64,000 bases of DNA from CAZLAK01 sp964557545 (GTDB lineage Bacteria; Bacillota; Desulfotomaculia; Desulfotomaculales; Pelotomaculaceae), in contig CAZLAK010000002.1 of NCBI GenBank assembly GCA_964557545.1, forward strand, positions 43,178 through 107,177, in the 5' to 3' direction. The first letter of the stretch is position 1. Each line of letters opens with the position of its first letter. This document shows positions 31,792 through 42,294 of this stretch, in pieces. The notes below the pieces were generated by a model. That model was not told the DNA's origin. It saw nothing but the letters and a program-made list of their open reading frames with translations, and did no database searches. The position numbers and the translations under genes were made by a program.

Positions 31792-33513
31792 TCAAAGGCT
31801 GCCTTGCGGCAATGGCTTCACTGCCAGAGTGCGCAGGCGGTTTACGGCCGCCGCCGCTTCAAAAAGGCGCGGCAGGGCGTAATCCCCGGGGTGCATACCG
31901 CAAAAAGGAGAAATGATGTCCAAACCCTTATCCTCAATATCCGAAAAAGCGGCCTGCAAAACTTCCAAAAGCGCCCTTTGGCCGTCAACGTATTTTTTTC
32001 CTATGTAGAGGAGCAGGCTGGCAATGGCCCGCGTCTGGCTTTCGTCGACCAGCTGTTCTACAAAGCTCAAATCCAGGACAGTTCTGCCCAAAACAATGGT
32101 ATGCAGCCCCTTGGCGTCCGCTTTTACCCGGCCGCCTCGCTCAGGGTTAAAGCTGGCCTTCAACGGGATCCGGTGGCGCACCCGGCCAAAGGAGGCTCCC
32201 CCTTCGGCTTTTCTGCCGGTGGGCATCTTTTGAGCTATGCTCTTGGCTTGCGCCGTCACTACCCGCGGCCGGTACTCTTCCATGGCGATGACCAGGTCGG
32301 CTGCGTCGAAATAATCGCCCGAACCGCCCATGACCAAGATGGTGGAAACACCCAGCTCACTGTAGAGCTGGCGCACCTTGTCTATAAAAGGGGTGATGGG
32401 CTCTTTAGCGGCGGCCACCAGGGCCTGCATGCGGGCGTCCCGGATCATGAAGTTGGTGGCGCTGGTGTCTTCGTCCAGAAGTAAAAGCCTGCAGCCGGCC
32501 TCCAGCGCCTCCATAATGTTGGCGGCCATGGAAGTGCTGCCGCTGGCGCAGTCGGTGGAAAACTCGCCCGTGTCCCCGCCAAAGGGGAGCTTTTTTATAA
32601 AGGGGCTGATGTCTACCTTCTCCACCCGGCGCCCGTCTTCGGCCCGGATCTTCACGGCATCGCCGCGCGTTATCACCAGTTCCCGGCCGTCTCCCGGCAC
32701 GTGATCGTAGACGCCGCGTTCGATGGCCCGCAGCAGAGTGGACTTGCCGTGGTAGCCGCCGCCCACAATTAAAGTGACCCCGGCGGGTACGCCCATGCCC
32801 CTAACCTTTCCCCGGTTGGGCAGCTCCAATTCTACCGCTAACTCCGGCGGCGCCACAAAAGGCACCGCGCCCAAAAGGGGCTTTTGGCTTACCCCGCTCT
32901 CCCGCGGCAGAACAGAGCCGTCGGCCACAAAGCAGACCAGCCCGCGCCTTTCCAATTCTGACCGCAGCCAGTCCTGGTCTTCTTTTAAGAGCACGTGCTC
33001 CCAGGCCCTTTTCATGTCCACGGCGTGTGAGTAAAGGCAAGCGCGCACGGCAGCCGGCAGTTCTTCGGCGAGCATTTTTGCCGCCAGCCCCCCTTTTATC
33101 CGTCGGCCTTCAGCGGGCAGACCCACGGAAATTCTGGCCTCCACGTAATCGGCCGTCACCACCACCGCCGTCCGCTCCAGCATCTCCTGGCCACCGCAAT
33201 CGACAAAATAGAGGCCGCTCTTACCGGTGCCGCGATCCTTGCCGCTCCGTGCCTTTAACTGCTCGTTCAGGCGGCGGGCCAGGTAATCCGAAAGCCCCAG
33301 GCGGCGCGCCTTCGTCTCCCACATGCTGGAAGGAAAGGCGGCCCTCTTCATGGACACCCTCACTCTTACCCGGGAAGGAGAAGCAAAAGGGTCCCCCTGG
33401 ACATGGTCAATGTAGAGGGTAAAATCGCCAAAATCGTACGTACCCGCAATATCTTTATAGGCTCCGTAGCCCAACCCGTCGATCTTCTTTAAAATTGACC
33501 AAAGCCGCTGCAT
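31792..33513 (-). CDS. Predicted ATPase of the ABC class (COG3044 type)
   Basis: 573 aa, single-chain cytoplasmic ATPase without membrane segments. Walker A GGGYHGKSTLLRAIERGVYD, Walker B CRLLLLDEDTSATNFMIRD, and a late VMGGSGDYFDAADLVIAMEE block are the hallmarks of this family. The N-terminal ~200 residues are family-specific (YDFGDFTLYIDHVQGDPFAS). Function unknown; some members are guessed to act on nucleic acids. GGAGGATG precedes the ATG. Monocistronic. Confidence 0.88.
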   Translation of the reverse strand: MQRLWSILKKIDGLGYGAYKDIAGTYDFGDFTLYIDHVQGDPFASPSRVRVRVSMKRAAFPSSMWETKARRLGLSDYLARRLNEQLKARSGKDRGTGKSGLYFVDCGGQEMLERTAVVVTADYVEARISVGLPAEGRRIKGGLAAKMLAEELPAAVRACLYSHAVDMKRAWEHVLLKEDQDWLRSELERRGLVCFVADGSVLPRESGVSQKPLLGAVPFVAPPELAVELELPNRGKVRGMGVPAGVTLIVGGGYHGKSTLLRAIERGVYDHVPGDGRELVITRGDAVKIRAEDGRRVEKVDISPFIKKLPFGGDTGEFSTDCASGSTSMAANIMEALEAGCRLLLLDEDTSATNFMIRDARMQALVAAAKEPITPFIDKVRQLYSELGVSTILVMGGSGDYFDAADLVIAMEEYRPRVVTAQAKSIAQKMPTGRKAEGGASFGRVRHRIPLKASFNPERGGRVKADAKGLHTIVLGRTVLDLSFVEQLVDESQTRAIASLLLYIGKKYVDGQRALLEVLQAAFSDIEDKGLDIISPFCGMHPGDYALPRLFEAAAAVNRLRTLAVKPLPQGSL

Positions 33514-33832
33514 TTTTTACATCCTCCCCAATTTTCGTAGACCCAACAATTTAAAAATTTTATCCTAGCGGAGTAGTTCCATAGCTACAGTACTACAAGT
33601 GCCGGTAAAAACACTTTGCGCTACGGCCCAGGGTGTATTTTCCTTCTCCATTGAAATTTTAAATCCCTTTTGCTGCGCTTAAAAAAGAAAGTGCGGCGAG
33701 ATGGCAGCCAATTAATTTGGGCAAATGTTCTTAAAGTTTGAACCGTTTGCTTAAGGTCAAAACATGTGGTACATTTAGCCGTATCGGCTCGAATCTCGAA
33801 TATAGATTATTATTAGATTTAGATAGAGGTAA
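33514..33832. other. Intergenic region with no gene seen
   Basis: AT-rich, no credible open frame. A short GGGTGTATTTT segment at 33631-33641 repeats the 3' edge of the leader element at 33833-33892 and may be a remnant. No clear sigma-A or sigma-54 promoter for the decayed chemoreceptor was found. Confidence 0.5.
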
Positions 33833-33892
33833 ACACCTTGTACCGGGGTTGGGGTAAAAATTCACCCAACCGCGTTATAGGGTGTATTTTTT
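33833..33892 (+). promoter_or_regulatory. Second copy of the chemoreceptor leader hairpin
   Basis: ACACCTTGTA at 33833-33842 pairs (two G-U pairs) with TATAGGGTGT near 33877-33886. Inside, GGTTGGG pairs with CCCAACC, and a T-run follows. It is a sequence-diverged but structure-conserved relative of 22906-22973, upstream of the decayed chemoreceptor copy. No gene lies upstream on this strand, so it is not simply another gene's terminator. Confidence 0.6.
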
Positions 33893-34072
33893 GTAAAACA
33901 TAGGTGCATTAGGATTAAATTTCTCTAGAGGGGGTTTTAAGTATGCTTTAAGGGTACAAGAGAGTTATGACTTCTTTGGCCGGATAAACAAACCTAGACA
34001 AAATATTAAAAGTGAGGGGGTAAGAGCAGCCCAACCGATAAAAGTCCGGCCTGGGGCGGGGCTGCGCAAAAA

Positions 34073-35066
34073 ATGCTGAGAAAACTTTCTTTTTGTAATT
34101 CTAAAAGCCTGCGAAACAAGACGATGCTTTTATTTGGTCTGGTTGTGCTAGCCGCTTGCCTTATACTGGCCCGTTGTAAGCTACAATCGGGCGAGCAGCG
34201 CCCTAAAAAGTGAGGCCATGGAAGCCATACTGAAAGTGGCGAAGCAGGCGGCTGAGACCGTGGATAGCCGCGACCAGGCCTGGATCTGCGTCGTAGAGGC
34301 ATTGGCCAACCAGAACGTCATCCGCAGCAACTCAGGCAGGCCGCTCTGGAGGAAAAGCTACAGGCCCTGCGCGATGAGCAGCAAAGGGCGGAGAGCCTGG
34401 GGTTCAAGGAATTTACCATTGTCGACAAAGGAGGTAACGGCTTTACATCCAACGGCGGCAAAGTAAATGTTGCCGACCGGGATTACTTCAAAGTTGCCCT
34501 GGGAGGAAAGACAGTTGTTTCCAGCACCATTATCAGCAAGGCTGATGGTTCCATAATATTCACTTATAACACGCCCATATACCACTACGCTACCAACGAG
34601 ATGATTGGCGTGTTGACCGGTGTAGTGGATGGGGCGAAATTCAGCGAGTTGATAAAGACCATCACTTATGGCCGTACCGGCTATGCCATCGCCGTGGATA
34701 GCACGGGCAAGACCATAGCCCATAAGGATGCAAAGAGGGTGATAGGCCAGGAGAACATCCCGGAGCAGGCCAAGTCCAACCCGGCTCTGGCCTCCCTGGC
34801 ACCAATAGTTGTATGGAGCACAGCGCTGCGGAAGTCAAAGAAGGCGTAGATCTGGCCGCCGAGGCCGGCAGCGCCCTAGAAGCCATCCTGGCCGCCGTTA
34901 GGAAAAATATCGAACTGCTCGAAGAAATTGTGCAGGGAGCCAGGCAGGCCAGCGAAGGGACCCAGCAGCTCTCCGCCAGCAACGAACAGGTTACCTCCAC
35001 CATCCAGCAGGCGGCCAGCTCCACCCAGCAACTGGCCGAGATCGCCGGCAGGCTGCAGTCTTCCAT
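34073..35066 (+). pseudogene. Decayed duplicate of the Cache chemoreceptor
   Basis: Closely similar to the protein at 20789-22720 over both ends, but broken three ways. There is a one-base insertion near 34171-34180 and a short deletion near 34340 shifting frame again. An out-of-frame junction at about 34812 removes roughly 300 codons: the second membrane helix, HAMP and most of the signalling domain. The N-terminal piece keeps MLRKLSFCNSKSLR and the sensor segment VADRDYFKVALGGKTVVSST. The C-terminal piece starts at AAEVKEGVDLAAEAG, ends near AEIAGRLQSSID and stays open to 35220. A terminator hairpin follows at 35077. It cannot make a working receptor. Confidence 0.92.
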
Positions 35067-35076
35067 AGACTCGTCA

Positions 35077-35110
35077 AGTAATGCTGCTACTGTTATTCAG
35101 CAGCATTACT
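35077..35110 (+). terminator. Terminator after the decayed chemoreceptor
   Basis: Perfect 12-bp stem (35077-35088 with 35099-35110, 10-nt loop) followed by ATTTTGTT. Confidence 0.75.
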
Positions 35111-35111
35111 A

Positions 35112-35124
35112 TTTTGTTACAAAA
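35112..35124. promoter_or_regulatory. TTTTG-N3-CAAAA palindrome, candidate activator site
   Basis: A perfect inverted repeat about 35 bases upstream of the sigma-54 promoter at 35158. It shares the TTG-N3-CAA core with the elements upstream of AOR. It overlaps the T-rich tail of the preceding terminator, so it may be coincidental. Confidence 0.35.
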
Positions 35125-35157
35125 ACGCTCAAAAATTCTACAGTTAATAGATTAAAA

Positions 35158-35174
35158 CTGGCATACAATTTGCA
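35158..35174 (+). promoter_or_regulatory. Sigma-54 promoter of AmiS copy 2
   Basis: CTGGCATA, four bases, TTGCA, with ten bases between GG and GC; a near-perfect match. The leader is about 50 nt. The upstream terminator isolates it from the pseudogene. Confidence 0.85.
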
Positions 35175-35232
35175 CAAGTTTCTCGTGGGGGGTGTAAATC
35201 GTGTTCTAAAACTTATCTGAGGTGGTGTCATC

Positions 35233-35754
35233 ATGCCTTTAACTTTGGCCGTCCTCATATTCATATCCATTATGTGGTTGCCCGTGGCCTTATTATTCCT
35301 TGGAAAAGGGGAAACCAAGAGCACCGGATTTGCTACCGGGGTAGTTGGCGTCTTAACTGTCGCCGGAGCTCTCGTAGAGGCTACGCCGGCCTTCAATCAG
35401 GACGTCTTTGGGGCGGGGCTGCTCTTTGCCCACGGCATACTTTACATTGTCGTTTCTTACGCTTTAATGAGCGGTTTAGAGGATCTAAAATCCGTCGGCA
35501 ATGTCAGTTTGACAGTGGCCATCATTTCCTTAGTTTACTTCATTATTTATGCCGCCGGAACACCGCTCGTTCCCCAAAGCCCCTACCTGGCTTTGATGTG
35601 TGCCGGTTACACCGTTCTCACCCTTGAAGTGTGGCTAAACGCCTACGGTAAGCTGTCGGCAAAAATTGTTGCCTGGTCTTTGATTGTCTGGACTTTTGTC
35701 GGTCTTTGGATCCCCGCATTCTCGGTTCTTACCCAAGGTAAATTCCCCTTCTAA
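35233..35754 (+). CDS. AmiS/UreI-family six-helix membrane channel, copy 2
   Basis: 173 aa, the same length as copy 1 (23095-23616) with only scattered, mostly conservative substitutions (for example SLVYFIIYAAGTPLVPQSPY against SFIYFLVYAAGTPLVPQSPY). Six hydrophobic segments; ends TQGKFPF. The GAGGTGGTG ribosome site is shared with copy 1. It lies next to the decayed chemoreceptor and before the cobalt/nickel transporter, which has its own ribosome site 89 bp downstream. The solute is unknown, with amides or urea suggested by the family. Confidence 0.73.
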   Translation: MPLTLAVLIFISIMWLPVALLFLGKGETKSTGFATGVVGVLTVAGALVEATPAFNQDVFGAGLLFAHGILYIVVSYALMSGLEDLKSVGNVSLTVAIISLVYFIIYAAGTPLVPQSPYLALMCAGYTVLTLEVWLNAYGKLSAKIVAWSLIVWTFVGLWIPAFSVLTQGKFPF

Positions 35755-35842
35755 AAGCCCTAAAAAATCACCTGCACCCCCCATTTTTGTTATAATTTTT
35801 TATTTTCTTTTTTTATTATCTTTTAGGAGGAAGGTGAACAGG

Positions 35843-36907
35843 GTGCACATGGCCGATGCCTTAATTTCACCCGCCGTGGGCGGCACTATGTGGGCAGTAA
35901 CGGCGGGAGCGGTGGCTTACGCCGCCAAGAAAGTGCGCCAAGAAATCGACGAACAAAAAGTCCCCTTAATGGGTGTATTGGGTGCTTTCGTCTTTGCCGC
36001 CCAGATGATCAATTTTTCTATTCCAGGCACCGGTTCCAGCGGTCACTTGGGCGGGGGGATGCTCCTGGCCATCCTGCTGGGGCCTTACGCCGGCTTTCTC
36101 ACCATGGCTTCGGTGCTAATCATCCAGGCGCTCTTTTTTGCCGACGGAGGTCTACTCGCTTTGGGGTGCAATATTTTCAACCTGGGCTTTTGGACCTGTT
36201 TTGTCGCTTATCCCCTCATTTACCTGCGGGTAGTTAAACGCGGCTATACAGGCGGCCGGGTGCTGGCCGGATCGCTCCTCTCGGCGATTGTCGGCCTTCA
36301 GTTGGGGGCGTTTAGCGTAGTGTTAGAAACAGTATCTTCCGGTATAACGGACCTACCGTTCGGCACTTTTGTTCTGCTAATGCAGCCCATTCACCTAGCC
36401 ATAGGTGCGGTAGAAGGGCTCATAACGGCAGCCATTATCGCCTTTGTCTTAAAAACCCGCCCAGAGATGATAAAAGCAACAGTCGGCAGCCAAAAGTTGG
36501 ACAATTCGTCCGCAAAAAACGTGTTGGTCGGGCTCTTGGCCGCCGCTCTGGTGGCCGGCGGCGCACTCTCCTGGTTTGCCTCGTCGTACCCAGACGGGCT
36601 GGAGTGGTCCATTTCGAAAGCTACCGGTCGGGAGGAAATTGAGGTCCCCGCAGGTGTTCATGACTTAGTAGCCGCCATCCAGGAAAAAACCGCCCTCTTC
36701 CCCGACTACAATTTTAAAGAAAGAAGCAAAGCAAAAAATGAGGATACGACCGGCGAGAAGGGAGAAATCGCCCCGGCTTACCCCGCCGTAGATGCCGGTA
36801 CAAGTGCTTCGGGGCTAGTGGGCAGCCTCATGACTTTGGCCCTGGCTTCACTTATTGGTGTTACTATTTTCCTCTTCAAAAAGTACCGCAAATTTGAGGC
36901 CGCATAA
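35843..36907 (+). CDS. cbiM: Cobalt/nickel ECF transporter substrate component, CbiM/NikM with fused PDGLE domain
   Basis: 354 aa from a GTG with AGGAGG upstream; the open frame extends further 5' but this start gives the conserved HMADALISP, where the second-residue His is a metal ligand in CbiM/NikM. Seven or so membrane helices; FSIPGTGSSGHLGGGM is a family motif. After about residue 230 a fused CbiN/NikN-like region follows, with an outer loop containing YPDGLEWS and a last helix (VGSLMTLALASLIGVTIFLF). It captures Co2+ or Ni2+; nickel would suit the lar genes. No cobalamin riboswitch is seen in the 88-bp gap upstream. Confidence 0.92.
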   Translation: MHMADALISPAVGGTMWAVTAGAVAYAAKKVRQEIDEQKVPLMGVLGAFVFAAQMINFSIPGTGSSGHLGGGMLLAILLGPYAGFLTMASVLIIQALFFADGGLLALGCNIFNLGFWTCFVAYPLIYLRVVKRGYTGGRVLAGSLLSAIVGLQLGAFSVVLETVSSGITDLPFGTFVLLMQPIHLAIGAVEGLITAAIIAFVLKTRPEMIKATVGSQKLDNSSAKNVLVGLLAAALVAGGALSWFASSYPDGLEWSISKATGREEIEVPAGVHDLVAAIQEKTALFPDYNFKERSKAKNEDTTGEKGEIAPAYPAVDAGTSASGLVGSLMTLALASLIGVTIFLFKKYRKFEAA

Positions 36908-36939
36908 TAGACAAAGTAGAAAGAGGGGTTAACCGCGCG

Positions 36940-37752
36940 ATGGGCGGCCACGGACAATCGGCGAACAACATTAGGCAATTAGAAGAGCTGGCCGGAAAGA
37001 AGACGGCGATCCACAAAATTCATCCGCTGGCAAAAGTGCTGGTGACCGTTTTCTACCTGGTTGCCGCCGTATCCTTTGACAAGTATGATCTGGACGGCCT
37101 CTTGCCTTTAATTATTTACCAGGCGGTAATCATCCCCCTGGCCGAAATCCCTCCCACCGTTGTAATGCAGAGGATATTGGCGGCGGCCCCCTTTATCGTC
37201 GGTATAGGGGCATTTAATCCCCTATGCGATCGCTCCCCCGCCGTTATTCTACCCCAGTTCCAGATTACGGGGGGGTGGGTTTCTTTTCTGTCTATTCTTC
37301 TTAAAGGGGTATTGGCTGTATCGGCGGCCACGATCCTCGTCGCCACGACGTCTCTGCCGGCCATTGCCGCCGCCCTGCGGACACTCGGCATCCCCAAGAT
37401 CTTTGTCAATCAACTGCTCCTCACCTACCGCTACATTGCCGTACTGGGCGAAGAGGCCGGGCGAATGAGTCGCGCCTACGCACTGCGCTCCGGCGGCAAG
37501 AGGGGCATTGCCGCCGCCTACTGGGGAACGTTTGCCGGCCAACTTCTCACGCGGGCTTTGGACAGGGCGCAGGGCGTCTACCGCTCCATGTGCTGCCGGG
37601 GATTTACGGGAGACTATGAGGTTGGCGGCCGAGGCAAGATGGGTACCCGCGACCTGGCCTACGCCGCGGGGTGGATCATCTACATTGCCGCCGTGCGTTG
37701 CTTTGAAGTTCCAGAAATTTTAGGATCGTTGATGGCGGGGGTGAGGCAATGA
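36940..37752 (+). CDS. cbiQ: ECF transporter transmembrane protein CbiQ/NikQ
   Basis: 270 aa. Starts with the family pattern KIHPLAKVLVTVFYLVAAVS, has five or six helices, and the cytoplasmic coupling motifs AYALRSGG and the later SMCCRGFTGDYE that contact the ATPase. Lies 32 bp after cbiM and overlaps cbiO by four bases. Confidence 0.92.
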   Translation: MGGHGQSANNIRQLEELAGKKTAIHKIHPLAKVLVTVFYLVAAVSFDKYDLDGLLPLIIYQAVIIPLAEIPPTVVMQRILAAAPFIVGIGAFNPLCDRSPAVILPQFQITGGWVSFLSILLKGVLAVSAATILVATTSLPAIAAALRTLGIPKIFVNQLLLTYRYIAVLGEEAGRMSRAYALRSGGKRGIAAAYWGTFAGQLLTRALDRAQGVYRSMCCRGFTGDYEVGGRGKMGTRDLAYAAGWIIYIAAVRCFEVPEILGSLMAGVRQ

Positions 37753-38546
37753 GCCACCACGTCGTCGAGGCAAGCGGTTTAAAGTACGTTTACCCCGGTG
37801 GACGGGAAGCCCTGTCCGGGGTCACTTTTAAAGTTTTTCACGGAGAGGCGGTAGCGGTCGTAGGCGCCAACGGCTCGGGCAAGACGACCCTCCTGCTGCA
37901 CTTGGCGGGTGTGCTCCTGCCCACCGAGGGTACTGTGCGCATCGGCGAGGTGCCGCTGACCAAAAGCACTCTGCCGGCGATTAGACAGAGAGTCGGCCTG
38001 GTCTTTCAGGACCCGGACGACCAGCTGTTCATGCCCACGGTCTACGAAGACGTGGCCTTTGGCCCGCGCAACTTAAGGCTACCCATGGAGGAAGTGGACA
38101 GGCGGGTAAAAGGCGCCCTGGCCGCCGTGGGTATCGAACACCTGGCCGAACGGCCACCTTACCGGCTGTCGGGAGGAGAAAAGCGGGCCGCGGCCATCGC
38201 CGCCGTTTTGGCTATGGGGCCGGACGTCCTCCTCATGGACGAGCCCACCTCCTCGCTCGACCCCCGGTCGCGGCGGCGGGTAATTGGTTACCTGCAATCC
38301 TTTTCCCATACCAAAATCATTGCCACTCACGACCTGGACATGGCCTACGAAGTTTGCGCCAGGACCATCGTTTTGTGCGCCGGGCAGGTAGTAGCCGACG
38401 GTCCGACGAAAGAAATTCTCGCCGACGCCGAACTAATGGAAAGGTGCGGGCTGGAGTTGCCCCTTTCCCTGCAGAACTGCCCCGCATGTGGCAACAAAAA
38501 AATGCATTTTGCGGCCCGGGCGGCAGTTAAACCTCTTAAAGTTTGA
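37749..38546 (+). CDS. cbiO: ECF transporter ATPase CbiO/NikO
   Basis: 265 aa. Walker A GANGSGKTTLLLHL, Q-loop FQDPDDQLF (a hallmark of ECF ATPases), signature LSGGEKR, Walker B VLLMDEPTSSLD, H-loop ATHDLD. A C-terminal CPACGNKKMHF segment adds a Cys pair unusual for the family and possibly metal-binding. Strong terminator follows. Confidence 0.93.
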   Translation: MSHHVVEASGLKYVYPGGREALSGVTFKVFHGEAVAVVGANGSGKTTLLLHLAGVLLPTEGTVRIGEVPLTKSTLPAIRQRVGLVFQDPDDQLFMPTVYEDVAFGPRNLRLPMEEVDRRVKGALAAVGIEHLAERPPYRLSGGEKRAAAIAAVLAMGPDVLLMDEPTSSLDPRSRRRVIGYLQSFSHTKIIATHDLDMAYEVCARTIVLCAGQVVADGPTKEILADAELMERCGLELPLSLQNCPACGNKKMHFAARAAVKPLKV

Positions 38547-38557
38547 TTTAAAATTTA

Positions 38558-38585
38558 AGCGGGAGGAGCCAGCGCCCTTCCCGCT
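38558..38585 (+). terminator. Terminator of the cobalt/nickel transporter operon
   Basis: AGCGGGA/TCCCGCT stem (38558-38564 with 38579-38585) followed by a T-run. Confidence 0.85.
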
Positions 38586-38609
38586 TTTTTTGTTCATTAA
38601 AAGCACCCA

Positions 38610-39895
<1,286 letters not shown>

Positions 39896-39899
<4 letters not shown>

Positions 39900-41488
39900 T
39901 TTATCTCCGCCTCCTTTTTTTCTCCGATCCCATTATTTTTGGCCACGATCAAAGAACTGCCGGTCATCTCCGCCGGCACGGGGATGCCCAAGAGATGGAG
40001 CACGGTCGGGGCAATGTCTTCCAGCCGGCCGTTTTTGAGCACGTACCCGGCAGTGCGTTTTCCTACAAGGATAAAGGGCACCGGGTTGGTGGTGTGGGAA
40101 GTGCAGGGGTGCCCCTCCTCGTCCTTCATCTTTTCGCAGTTGCCGTGATCGGCGGTAACGATTAAGGTGCCGTCCTTCTCCTGCACCGCGCGCACCACTT
40201 CCCCAAGACAAGTGTCCACCGCCTCCACCGCCCGCACGGCGGCCAAAAAATCTCCCGTGTGGCCCACCATGTCCGGGTTGGCGTAGTTCATAATAATCAC
40301 ACCGTAGCGGTCAGAAGCCAGCTTCTCTTTAAAAACGCGCGTCACCTCCGGCGCGCTCATCTCCGGTTTTAAATCGTAGGTGGCCACCTTGGGCGAAGGC
40401 ACCAACACCCTTTCCTCCCCCGGATAGGGCTCCTCCCGCCCGCCGTTGAAAAAGAAAGTGACGTGGGCGTACTTCTCCGTCTCGGCCAGACGCAGCTGGG
40501 TAATGCCGTTTTGGCTTAAAACCTCGCCCAGGGTATTGCGCAGTTCCTGGGGCATAAAGGCTACCGGCGCGTCAATGGTTTTATCGTAAAGGGTCATGCA
40601 GGTAAAGTGGGCGCCGGGGTGGCCGTTTTTGCGGGTAAAACCGTTAAAGTCGCGGTCAACAAAAGCCCGTGTGAGCTGGCGGGCCCGGTCCGGACGGAAA
40701 TTAAAAAAGATGACGGAGTCGCCCGGTTTCACCCCGGGAGGGGGTTCTCCCGACGGTCCCAGCACCACGGTGGGCTGGACAAACTCGTCCGTTTCGCCGC
40801 GTTCGTAAGCCGCCGCCAGAGTCTCGGCGGCTGAATGGGCAACAAGCCCCTCACTGTAGACAATGGCGTTGTAGGCCCGCTCCGTGCGCTCCCAGCGCCG
40901 GTCGCGGTCCATGGCGTAGTAGCGGCCCATAACGGTAGCCACCGCGCCAAAACCCAGGCCGGCCAGCTTTTCGTCCAGAGCAGATATGTACTCCCCCGCG
41001 TTGTCCGGCGGCACGTCCCGCCCGTCTAAAAAGGCGTGGACGTAGACGTTATGCATGCCTTCCCGGCCGGCTAACTCCAAAAGGGCAAAGAGGTGATCGA
41101 TGTGGCTGTGCACACCGCCGTCGGACAAAAGCCCCATTAAGTGTAAAGCGCCCCCTTTTTGCCGTGCCCGGGCAATGGCTTCTTTTAGCACAGGGTTAGA
41201 AAAAAAACTCCCGTCCCTAATGGACCGCGATATCCTGGTCAGTTCCTGGTAAACAATCCGGCCGGCGCCTATGTTTAAGTGCCCCACTTCCGAGTTGCCC
41301 ATCTGCCCCTCGGGCAGGCCCACGTCCTCTCCCGAGCAGCTCAAAAGCGAATGGGGGTAAGTGGCCAAAAGGTGCCGGTAAACGGGCAGGGAGGCCGCCT
41401 CAATTGCACTCCCTCCCCCGCAGTTGCCAACCCCCCACCCGTCCAAGATGACCAAAACCAGCGGTGTCTTTCTGCACACACTCGTCAA
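39896..41488 (-). CDS. gpmI: 2,3-bisphosphoglycerate-independent phosphoglycerate mutase
   Basis: 530 aa. Metal-binding ILDGWG, phosphoserine block GNSEVGHLNIGAGRIVYQ, and metal-ligand motifs NYANPDMVGHTG and TADHGNCE. Interconverts 3- and 2-phosphoglycerate with two Mn2+. TTG start behind GGGGG. Confidence 0.97.
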
Positions 41489-41504
41489 AGGCTAAAACCC
41501 CCAG

Positions 41505-42278
41505 TTAATGCTGCAAAACGGCCGCGGCGTCTACAATGGCCAAAAAACTGGCCAGGTCCAAGCTGGCCCCTCCAACCAGGGCACCGTCAATATCTGGTTC
41601 GGCCAAAATGGAAGCCGCATTGGCCGGACTTACACTGCCGCCGTACAAAATCCGCACCCTATCCGCTGCCTCATCGCCGTACATTTCACCCACTGTGCGG
41701 CGGATATGGGCGATCATCTCCTGGGCATCCCGGGGAGAAGCGTTCTTTCCCGTGCCTATAGCCCACACCGGCTCGTAGGCAATTACCAAACCAGCGGCCT
41801 GGTGAGGCAAAAGACCGTCCAGTCCGCCGCGCAGCTGGCGCTCCACTACACTGCAGGCCGCTCCGGCTTCTCTCTCGGCGAGGGTTTCCCCCACACAGAC
41901 AATGGGCACTAAGTCCCAGCGCAAGGCGGCCCGCATTTTACGGTTCACCGTGCCGTCCGTTTCCCCAAAATACTGGCGGCGCTCCGAATGGCCGATAATG
42001 ACGTAGCGGCAGCCGAGCTCAGCCAGCATGGGCGGGGAAATCTCCCCGGTAAAGGCCCCTTTATCCTCCCAGAATACATCTTGGGCGCCGACACCCACAC
42101 CGCTTCCCTGTAAGACTTCTGCCACCGCGGCCAGCGCAGTAAACGGCGGGCATACGGCCACTTCTGCCCCCGTTTCCGCCCCGCTCAGCTGCTCTTTTAA
42201 GGCGGCGGCAAACGCAACCGCTTCGGCCAAGGTCTTATGCATTTTCCAGTTCCCGGCAATTAAAGGCACACGAGGCAA
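41505..42278 (-). CDS. tpiA: Triosephosphate isomerase
   Basis: 257 aa. GNWKMHKT at the N-terminus, catalytic His in IIGHSERRQYF, catalytic Glu in VIAYEPVWAIGTGK, phosphate loop GGSVSPANA and GGASLD. TTG start behind GGGGAGA. Confidence 0.97.
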   Translation of the reverse strand: MPRVPLIAGNWKMHKTLAEAVAFAAALKEQLSGAETGAEVAVCPPFTALAAVAEVLQGSGVGVGAQDVFWEDKGAFTGEISPPMLAELGCRYVIIGHSERRQYFGETDGTVNRKMRAALRWDLVPIVCVGETLAEREAGAACSVVERQLRGGLDGLLPHQAAGLVIAYEPVWAIGTGKNASPRDAQEMIAHIRRTVGEMYGDEAADRVRILYGGSVSPANAASILAEPDIDGALVGGASLDLASFLAIVDAAAVLQH

Positions 42279-42294
42279 AATATCTCCCCCCCCC

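Noticed and set aside
31723..32484. 253-aa open frame antisense to the ABC-class ATPase
   Set aside because: No ribosome site or motif; the opposite strand has Walker A and B motifs in a conserved frame.
35755..35842. Possible cobalamin or nickel riboswitch before cbiM
   Set aside because: The 88-bp gap is T-rich and far too short for a cobalamin riboswitch; no conserved box seen.
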